6,415 bases of DNA. Origin: Candidatus Jidaibacter sp. (GTDB lineage: Bacteria; Pseudomonadota; Alphaproteobacteria; Rickettsiales; Midichloriaceae). Of this stretch, positions 1-4,773 are shown piece by piece. The translations under genes and the position numbers were made by a program. The stretch is taken from NCBI GenBank assembly GCA_021298045.1, contig JAJTHY010000139.1, positions 1 through 6,415 on the forward strand, given 5' to 3'. Position 1 is the stretch's first letter. Each line of letters starts with the position of its first letter. The notes beneath the pieces were generated by a model, which did no database searches, had not been told where the DNA came from, and saw nothing but the letters and a program-made list of their open reading frames with translations.

Positions 1-144
1 ACTATGAGTAGATGGAGCGCCACATTCACAGCGAAGATTTTAGAGGTTTTTGCTTTAAATTACAAGGTATTAATTGAAGCTTTTATCCATGTTCGTGTTG
101 TAACGCCGTTGCTTCTGAATTTTAATGCGGTCGCCCTGAAATAA
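1..144 (+). CDS. Possible 3' end of an upstream gene (partial, unrecognised)
   Basis: Frame 1 is open from the left edge to a TAA at 142-144, giving 47 residues that end in FNAVALK. The other two forward frames are stopped within the first dozen bases. The base composition becomes clearly more AT-rich just after the stop, as expected when coding sequence gives way to an intergenic region. An ATG at position 4 is in frame but has no visible upstream context. I do not recognise the family. The peptide is hydrophobic and helix-like and could be the tail of any protein, including a decayed transposase. It could also be chance, since an open frame of 47 codons is not rare. Only the sequence to the left would settle this. 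Confidence 0.3.
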   Translation, partial: TMSRWSATFTAKILEVFALNYKVLIEAFIHVRVVTPLLLNFNAVALK

Positions 145-168
145 AATAGCAGAGAGAATCATTTTAAC

Positions 169-197
169 TTTACATAAAAGTATTTAAACATTATTTT
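169..197 (+). promoter_or_regulatory. Possible sigma-70 type promoter for the carboxypeptidase gene
   Basis: A TTTACA box at 169-174 (5 of 6 to the -35 consensus) is followed after 17 bases by TATTTT at 192-197 (4 of 6 to the -10 consensus). A TATATA run lies just downstream at 202-207. The surroundings are very AT-rich, so chance matches are likely. It is listed because the spacing is exact and the next gene starts 40 bases further on. Confidence 0.3.
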
Positions 198-208
198 CCT
201 ATATATAG

Positions 209-237
209 TAGGTAGTATTAGGTAATTGGTAGGTTAA
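209..237 (+). promoter_or_regulatory. Ribosome binding region with three phased TAGGT repeats before a TTG start
   Basis: TAGGT occurs at 209, 219 and 230, that is every 10-11 bases, directly before the TTG start at 238. The third copy supplies an AGG (231-233) four bases from the start, which is short but usable as a Shine-Dalgarno site. The TAA at 235-237 is in frame directly before the TTG, so no longer start is possible. The repeat could simply be a small slippage product. Confidence 0.4.
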
Positions 238-1422
238 TTGCGTAGTTTTTGGAAAATTTTTGGTTGTATGGCGCTTGCTGCCCTAATGTTGAGCCCTCCC
301 TCTGCCGAGGCGAGAAAAAAGCATAGGCCTGCAAATAATATTGATATAACGCAAAGTGATAAGTACGCATCATTGATTGTAAACTCCGCAACTGGAGAAG
401 TTTTGCATAAACATAATGCATATGAGCGTCGCCATCCAGCTTCTCTAACTAAACTTATGACTACGTATTTAACGTTGCAAGCCATTAAAAACAAGCAATT
501 TTCTTTTAACACCATGCTTCCTGTAAGCAGTTGGGCGGCTTTGCCTACCCGATCTCCAACAAAGTTGTGGGTTAAAGCTGGCCAAAAAATAAGCGTGCGG
601 GATGCTTTGGACGCCATTATTGTGCATTCTGCAAATGATGTATCTGTGGTGGTAGCAGAAGCTATAAGTGGAAGTGAAGAAGCTTTCGCTGAAAAGATGA
701 CCCAAACAGCTTATCAACTTGGGATGACTAATACAGTTTTCAAAAACTCTCATGGGTTGCATGACCCAGAACAAATAACTACTGCAGCTGATATGGCAAA
801 GCTTGGAATCGCCTTAAGAAGAGACTTTCCGGAATTCTATCATATGTTTTCGAAAAAGTCTTTTGTCTACAAAGGCGTAGTAATTAATGGGCATAACAGA
901 GTGCTTTCCAGATACAGATGGGCAGATGGCCTTAAAACTGGTTACATAACAGCATCTGGATTTAATTTGGTAACCTCTGCTAGCAGGCCAGACGGCAAAA
1001 TCGTTGCCGTGGTACTAGGTGGGCCTACCGCAGCAGCAAGAGATAATCATATGATAAGCTTGCTGGATAGAGGATTCTCCCAGTTAGCCCAATCTAAAAA
1101 TTCCACGCACTCAACTAATTTAGCTTCAAGCGCTCAGGTTAATGCATTTGATGTTGCAGAGGCCGAGCTTGACTATAATCCAAAACCTGGAAATAGCGCT
1201 TTTGATGTACTCCCAGCAAATATGATGGCCACTAATAAAAATATTGGGCCACAGGCCAAGAAAAAGTTAAGCCTCGCCGCCGCCATCCCTAAAAATGTTA
1301 AAAAGCTTCACTCCAACACTTCCGGCAAACAGGCTGTTCAAGCATCCAGAAAAAAGAATCAAAAAACTTTAATCAGCGCATCTAAGCCTAAGAAGGCTAA
1401 TGCCAAAAGATCGAAGAGCTGA
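238..1422 (+). CDS. D-alanyl-D-alanine carboxypeptidase, peptidase family S11 (low-molecular-weight penicillin-binding protein)
   Basis: Family S11 enzymes remove the terminal D-alanine from peptidoglycan pentapeptides in the periplasm and so limit cross-linking. All three catalytic motifs are visible: SxxK as S69-L-T-K72, SxN as S131-A-N133, and KTG as K233-T-G235. The start is TTG. A TAA stands directly upstream in frame, and the next ATG (268) would remove the basic n-region (R2, K6) of an otherwise good signal peptide. That peptide has a hydrophobic core at about 7-20 and probable cleavage after A-E-A at 23-25. The enzyme core ends near 285. The usual PBP5-type C-terminal domain and membrane anchor are not apparent. 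Instead there is a low-complexity region and a very basic tail: residues 341-394 hold 15 Lys and 2 Arg with no Asp or Glu. That tail may bind anionic wall or membrane polymers, which is inference. The family call is secure. The exact paralogue (dacA, dacC or dacF type) is not. Confidence 0.93.
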   Translation: MRSFWKIFGCMALAALMLSPPSAEARKKHRPANNIDITQSDKYASLIVNSATGEVLHKHNAYERRHPASLTKLMTTYLTLQAIKNKQFSFNTMLPVSSWAALPTRSPTKLWVKAGQKISVRDALDAIIVHSANDVSVVVAEAISGSEEAFAEKMTQTAYQLGMTNTVFKNSHGLHDPEQITTAADMAKLGIALRRDFPEFYHMFSKKSFVYKGVVINGHNRVLSRYRWADGLKTGYITASGFNLVTSASRPDGKIVAVVLGGPTAAARDNHMISLLDRGFSQLAQSKNSTHSTNLASSAQVNAFDVAEAELDYNPKPGNSAFDVLPANMMATNKNIGPQAKKKLSLAAAIPKNVKKLHSNTSGKQAVQASRKKNQKTLISASKPKKANAKRSKS

Positions 1423-1511
1423 GTAGAGGCATGGAGCCTGGTAGGTTATTTAGTCCATCCGTCAAAACTCTGAAATTATTTCGGGAGCTGAGTAATCATA
1501 AAATATATAAA

Positions 1512-1612
1512 CAGTGTCACCCGGGAAAGAGCTTTAGCGATTGCGGCAATCCAGCTTTTTTCTTACTTTTCTGGACAACTGCCACGTCGCAAGTATGCTC
1601 CTCGCAGCAACG
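1512..1612. repeat. Decayed palindromic repeat element (rickettsial-type MITE or palindromic element remnant)
   Basis: The two arms face each other around a 16-base T-rich centre. The inner ends are exact: TCCAG at 1550-1554 and CTGGA at 1571-1575. Further out the match is partial. GCGA...GCGGCAA..TCCAG on the left answers GCGA...TGGCAGTTGTCCAG when the right arm is read on the other strand. The right arm on the - strand contains TGCGAGGAGCATA and then GCGACGTGGCA. This closely resembles the widespread alphaproteobacterial motif that starts near 'ATTGCGAGGAG' and ends 'GCGGCAATCCAG'. The left outer end, GTGTCACCCGGG, also resembles ends of such elements. The element sits between convergent genes, a usual resting place for them. 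The match to known families is from memory and untested. Confidence 0.55.
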
Positions 1613-1624
1613 AAAATTAACGTA

Positions 1625-1676
1625 CAAAACCCATAAGCTTTATGCCCAAACAAATAGCCTTTTCTTATGGATTTTG
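1625..1676 (-). terminator. Hairpin between convergent genes, possible terminator
   Basis: CAAAACCCATAAG at 1625-1637 is the inverted complement of CTTATGGATTTTG at 1664-1676, with one exception (1630 against 1671). That position is C-A in a + strand transcript but a G-U wobble in a - strand transcript, so the 13-bp stem is complete only in RNA from the - strand. It lies about 75 bases beyond the stop of the 508-residue gene, and the stem's 3' arm ends in GGGTTTTG. The loop is 26 bases and no long U-run follows, so it is not a textbook intrinsic terminator. Confidence 0.35.
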
Positions 1677-1750
1677 CAACTGATTCATGCTCTCAAACGC
1701 TTGTGTTATCAGTGATGCATGGCTTTTGACGGACAGACTATTTATTCAAC

Positions 1751-3277
1751 TTACTTCCCCCGAGATTCTTCAGAAGATTCTTCTTTATTAGAAAATTCCC
1801 TAGAAAGGCTTGCAACTATGCCAGCAATAGCTAACGGAGTTATGAAGAGGGCTGATTTAAGAACGGTTGATTCAAAAGCGATTTTAGCTGCGTTATGTTG
1901 AACTAGGCCCATATTACGGTTCATAAGTGAAGTCAACCCTATGGAAGCTCCCGCAATTGAAGCCAACAGTAGTACCGAGAGACTTCCATATAATAACAAA
2001 TCAGGCATAGGTGCTTTTGGGTTTGCACTATCCTCAAGACCGGTATTTTTTTCTCCTGGCACTTCCTTTTTTTGCTCTTTGGATTGCGTAACTACTGTTT
2101 TGACGAGTTCTGTATCGTCTGATGGTTGCAAAACTTCTTCCTCGTTTGGCGCTTTAGGTTGCGTAGCCACTGCTGAAATAGTCGCTGCGCTCAAATCTGA
2201 CGAGTGCACAACTTCTTCTTCCGTAGTTTCCGTAGTTTTACCCTGCCGCCGCCATTCTTCAAAAGTTTTATCTAACATATGAAGTGATGCATAGATTTTT
2301 AGTAATTCTGAATTTCCTAACCCTATGATTCCCAATATCTCAGGAGGAAGTGTGTTGAATGGCCCGTTAACTTTTTGCACAAAAAGTGTTTTTATTTGCG
2401 CGTCATAATTGCGCTCCACTTCATAATTTTTACTAATTTTCCTTAAGTAATATTTAATTGCGTCAGCATAAAGCAAGTAATTAGCTAATCCATGTTCTTC
2501 AACTGCAATCTCAGATGATTTAACCCAATCATCGGCTAAAGCTTTTATTTTGAGCTGCCTTTTTTTTAGAAGATCTAAAGTATTTTCTGAAAATTTGTGC
2601 CTAAATGAATCTTTTAGTTTATCTACCCAAATTATATTTGGATGCTCCATCAAGAATTGGTGCAAATCATTTAATTTATCTATTCCTATACTTCTTTCTA
2701 ACACTAACCTAAAAACGCCTTTAAAGAGGCCTTTGTTTACCTCAAGATATTTTTGTTCGCGGACAGAAGGATTTATGTAGCTCCAGTCATAAAGACCTAA
2801 TTCTATAAGATGATTCTTAGTGACATCGAGCAAACTTCCTTGCAATATTTTATAAGTATCTCCATACATCCCATAACCGAAGATTACAAATTTTGTTAAA
2901 CAAGGCAAATCTTTTATTAGTTCACCGGCTATAAATTTTAACGCCGGAGTAGCAGCGACAGGGTCAGAGTCACTATCTAGACGATAAATGCGAATATTTA
3001 GTTCAAGCGAAATATTAAGATCTTTTAGCTTATCGAATATTCCTTTAATTTTGCTTAAATGATAGTTTTTTTCATCAGTATCTTCGTAATTATATAATTC
3101 TCTACTAACGCTACAATCCAAAGACAAACTAATTCTACTTACTTCTTCAGGGATCTTATCTAAATAACCTAATACCGAAGTCAAAGCCTCCTCTTCAAGA
3201 CGAATAAATTTATTATCCCCAGTTTCCAGAGTCTTAGTATTTTCGTTAAATTTAATATGGTTTTCCTTGCCTTGCAT
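1751..3277 (-). CDS. Unknown protein with F-box-like motif, LRR-like stretches and two C-terminal membrane segments (effector candidate)
   Basis: I do not recognise a named family. The start is supported by AGGA at 3287-3290, nine bases before the ATG, and by a promoter just upstream. Residues about 45-200 contain several beta-strand-like leucine stretches (ISLSLD near 50, ISLELNIRIYRL at 89-100, LTKFVIFGYG at 127-136, LIELGLYDW at 157-165). These resemble irregular leucine-rich repeats. Residues 200-300 are helical and charged. Residues 309-341 start TLPPEILGIIGL and continue LLKIYASL to EEW, close to the F-box pattern LPxEIL...L...W. A Glu/Thr/Ser/Pro-rich linker (344-423) contains an imperfect duplication. 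Two hydrophobic segments follow (about 425-451 and 473-492), then a short acidic tail. No Sec signal peptide is seen. F-box and LRR modules are known in secreted proteins of intracellular bacteria such as Legionella and Orientia, so a host-directed role is plausible but inferred. It is the only gene before the convergent spacer, so it is probably monocistronic. Confidence 0.8.
   Translation of the reverse strand: MQGKENHIKFNENTKTLETGDNKFIRLEEEALTSVLGYLDKIPEEVSRISLSLDCSVSRELYNYEDTDEKNYHLSKIKGIFDKLKDLNISLELNIRIYRLDSDSDPVAATPALKFIAGELIKDLPCLTKFVIFGYGMYGDTYKILQGSLLDVTKNHLIELGLYDWSYINPSVREQKYLEVNKGLFKGVFRLVLERSIGIDKLNDLHQFLMEHPNIIWVDKLKDSFRHKFSENTLDLLKKRQLKIKALADDWVKSSEIAVEEHGLANYLLYADAIKYYLRKISKNYEVERNYDAQIKTLFVQKVNGPFNTLPPEILGIIGLGNSELLKIYASLHMLDKTFEEWRRQGKTTETTEEEVVHSSDLSAATISAVATQPKAPNEEEVLQPSDDTELVKTVVTQSKEQKKEVPGEKNTGLEDSANPKAPMPDLLLYGSLSVLLLASIAGASIGLTSLMNRNMGLVQHNAAKIAFESTVLKSALFITPLAIAGIVASLSREFSNKEESSEESRGK
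2084..2222. repeat. Imperfect tandem duplication of about 75-78 bp inside the linker of the unknown protein
   Basis: TTGCGTAACTACTG at 2084-2097 recurs as TTGCGTAGCCACTG at 2159-2172. ACTTCTTCCTCG at 2133-2144 recurs as ACTTCTTCTTCCG from 2211. Translated, EEEVVHSSD at 353-361 answers EEEVLQPSD at 379-387, and ATQPK at 371-375 answers VTQSK at 396-400. The offset shifts from 75 to 78 bases, which is one codon of indel. The resemblance is visible in DNA as well as protein, so the duplication is moderately recent. The adjacent CCGTAGTTT at 2221-2229 is itself repeated once at 2230-2238. Confidence 0.7.
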
Positions 3278-3286
3278 TATAGCTAA

Positions 3287-3342
3287 TCCTAATTTTAATT
3301 TCTATATGGCTTTAATTATATCAAATCTCTTTGAAAATACAA
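3287..3342 (-). promoter_or_regulatory. Promoter and ribosome binding site of the 508-residue protein gene
   Basis: Read on the - strand, a perfect TATAAT lies at 3320-3315. It is preceded after 16 bases by TTGTAT at 3342-3337, a weak -35 that keeps the TTG. Transcription would start around 3308, giving a leader of about 30 bases. The leader contains AGGA (3290-3287) nine bases from the ATG at 3277. Confidence 0.55.
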
Positions 3343-3373
3343 TGAAATACTCAAATTTAAAGCAAAATAACAC

Positions 3374-3468
3374 ACTCCCCGAGTGCGCCAAGGATAGTTG
3401 AGCTGAATAAAAAAAGGAGGTGAGACTAGTAAACATTGCGATACATGGTGGAGGGACCATCGGGGAGT
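3374..3468. repeat. Inverted repeat enclosing a possible structured RNA, next to tRNA-Thr
   Basis: ACTCCCCGA at 3374-3382 is the exact inverted complement of TCGGGGAGT at 3460-3468, and two further pairs follow after one mismatch (3371-3372 with 3470-3471). About 77 bases lie between. Within it, CGCCA at 3386-3390 can pair with TGGTG at 3446-3450. Two local hairpins compete: CACTC-CCC-GAGTG at 3373-3385, and ATGGT-GGAGGG-ACCAT at 3445-3460, whose loop is purine-only. The interval also contains AAGGAGGTGA at 3414-3423. It does not match the tRNA, 5S, SRP, RNase P, 6S or tmRNA signatures I know. Neither strand shows a strong promoter that would make it a free RNA, so the strand is unknown. Confidence 0.45.
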
Positions 3469-3511
3469 ATGAAATTAACCTAAATATTTATTTTGAGATT
3501 TGCCGAAGAAA

Positions 3512-3586
3512 TGGTGCCGGATGTCGGATTTGAACCAACGGCCTACCGCTTACAAGGCGGTTGCTCTACCCCTGAGCTAATCCGGC
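3512..3586 (-). tRNA. tRNA-Thr (anticodon UGU), CCA end encoded
   Basis: On the - strand a full cloverleaf can be drawn. The acceptor stem GCCGGAT pairs with ATCCGGC. The D arm is GCTC-AGGGGTA-GAGC. The anticodon stem ACCGC/GCGGT encloses CTTGTAA with anticodon TGT. The variable loop is short. The T arm is GTTGG-TTCAAAT-CCGAC. The discriminator base is A, and CCA is encoded at 3514-3512. The mature tRNA before CCA is 72 bases. UGU reads ACN threonine codons, chiefly ACA. The gene stands alone, 234 bases upstream of the 508-residue gene on the same strand and divergent from the DUF2336 gene. I see no clear terminator after it. Confidence 0.97.
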
Positions 3587-3654
3587 ATGCGCAAAACAAT
3601 AGCACAAATGCAAAGCTTATGCTAGCGTATATTATTGATACAATATTATTTTTT

Positions 3655-4773
3655 ATGCTTGAGCAGGTATTTAAATATTTCCATCATGAGCTCCGAGACC
3701 CGATTTTTGAAGGATTGGACTATGAAAGTTTGGATCAAAAGGGGAAAATTAACCTGGTGCGCAAGGTAATTTTTTCGTTGAGAAATGGAATTTTAAACGC
3801 GGAAAAACCGTTGTTCCAAACGCTCATATATAAAATAGCAATTAATAACGATATAAAAGCTTCTAAGTTTTTGGCGCAGCATCTTTTTGACATTTCTATA
3901 GATTCTGCGTTGTTGAATAGTTTGGCGCATAACAATGTGCGCATAGCAGAAGAATTGATTGAAAAGTCGACTTCCTTAAGCGATCTGGAAATAATAAGCA
4001 TTGCAGAAAATAATTCGAGTTCTATATCTTTAATTCGAGGTATCGCGAAGAGAAAATATATATCCGAAATGTTATGTGATTATATAGTTTCAAAAAAAGA
4101 TATTCCATCTATTAAGTTGATGTTAGCTAATCACAATGCATCGATCTCCATTAATATATTTGTAGAGTTGTTGCAAAACTGCAGTGATGGCACCGATATA
4201 TATAGCATAATTTCTACTCGAATTTTTAAAAGTGCTCGCAAGTTAAATCAAATTTTTATTAAGTTGGATAAACATTGGCAAAATAGGATATTGGACACCT
4301 GGTTATCACTTAACCCAGAGCGCATAGTTTATTATGCAACAGAAAAAGGGTTATTTAGCTTTGGTTTCAAAATAAATGATGCTTTAGTCAGAAAGCTTTC
4401 CAGTAGTGTAGACGCTTTATATTTTAAGCATACCCTTACAGAACTTATGATTATGAAGTGGTTAGTATGTGGTGATGTGCATTCATTCATTTATGCAATT
4501 TCTAAAAATTCAGAAGTTTCCTATGAAGCAGTTGAGAAGCTGGTCACCACTGAATTTACATCTCCTTATTTTGAAGAAACCTTGCTTAAAGCTGGTTTAT
4601 CTCATGAAATGGTTGCTGCAAGCCAAGATGTGCTAAAAATCATATATGAGTCTTGTTTAGAAGAAGTGGTGGATAATACCAATTTTTTCAAACTATTGAA
4701 AAAAAGATTTTCATCTAAGAATAAACATTTTGAGGTAAGTAAAAACATCTCTTTTTTAATTAGTCTTTGTTAA
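3655..4773 (+). CDS. DUF2336 domain-containing protein (helical-repeat, function unknown)
   Basis: From the ATG at 3655 the product is 372 residues, a usual length for this alphaproteobacterial family. Residues about 60-165 show the typical short helical repeats: a run near 87-112 reading SLAHNNVRIAEELIEKSTSL followed by SDLEIISIA, then IRGIAKRKYISEMLCDYIV at 127-145, and IKLMLANHNASIS at 153-165. This matches the family pattern in which a cell is scored as 'dL..Ia......aIA.R..ls..v.d.lv', recognised from memory. The fold is HEAT-like, suggesting protein binding, but no biochemical role is established. There is no signal peptide if 3655 is used. The frame stays open upstream through the antisense of tRNA-Thr to a TTG at 3493, but that part cannot be coding in any ordinary sense. 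ATG 3619 is an alternative that adds a hydrophobic dozen residues. Neither start has a clear Shine-Dalgarno sequence. The stop overlaps the stop of the convergent folate gene. Confidence 0.78.
   Translation: MLEQVFKYFHHELRDPIFEGLDYESLDQKGKINLVRKVIFSLRNGILNAEKPLFQTLIYKIAINNDIKASKFLAQHLFDISIDSALLNSLAHNNVRIAEELIEKSTSLSDLEIISIAENNSSSISLIRGIAKRKYISEMLCDYIVSKKDIPSIKLMLANHNASISINIFVELLQNCSDGTDIYSIISTRIFKSARKLNQIFIKLDKHWQNRILDTWLSLNPERIVYYATEKGLFSFGFKINDALVRKLSSSVDALYFKHTLTELMIMKWLVCGDVHSFIYAISKNSEVSYEAVEKLVTTEFTSPYFEETLLKAGLSHEMVAASQDVLKIIYESCLEEVVDNTNFFKLLKKRFSSKNKHFEVSKNISFLISLC

Noticed and set aside
1431..1715. 94-residue open frame on the + strand after the carboxypeptidase
   Set aside because: It crosses the palindromic element and the hairpin, has no ribosome binding site, and its composition (many Cys, Gln, Ser, no domain pattern) is that of translated repeat sequence.
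1719..2282. Short + strand open frames across the end of the 508-residue gene
   Set aside because: They are antisense to that gene's membrane segments and linker, with no start signals or recognisable product.
3408..3430. - strand TCACCTCC plus T-run as a 16S rRNA 3' end or an intrinsic terminator of tRNA-Thr
   Set aside because: The bases before it do not match the conserved end of 16S rRNA, and no GC-rich stem directly precedes the T-run.
3436..3483. 15-codon leader peptide after the strong Shine-Dalgarno sequence
   Set aside because: The spacing of 15 bases is too long and the peptide contains no regulatory codon run. It is kept only as a possibility within a finding.
3440..3530. Integration (att) site at the 3' end of tRNA-Thr
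   Set aside because: No second copy of the tRNA 3' end and no integrase is seen. The ATGGTG shared with 3445-3450 is too short to count.
3493..3654. N-terminal extension of the DUF2336 protein from a TTG start
   Set aside because: It is the antisense of a well-formed tRNA-Thr gene, and the extra residues are a translation of the tRNA.
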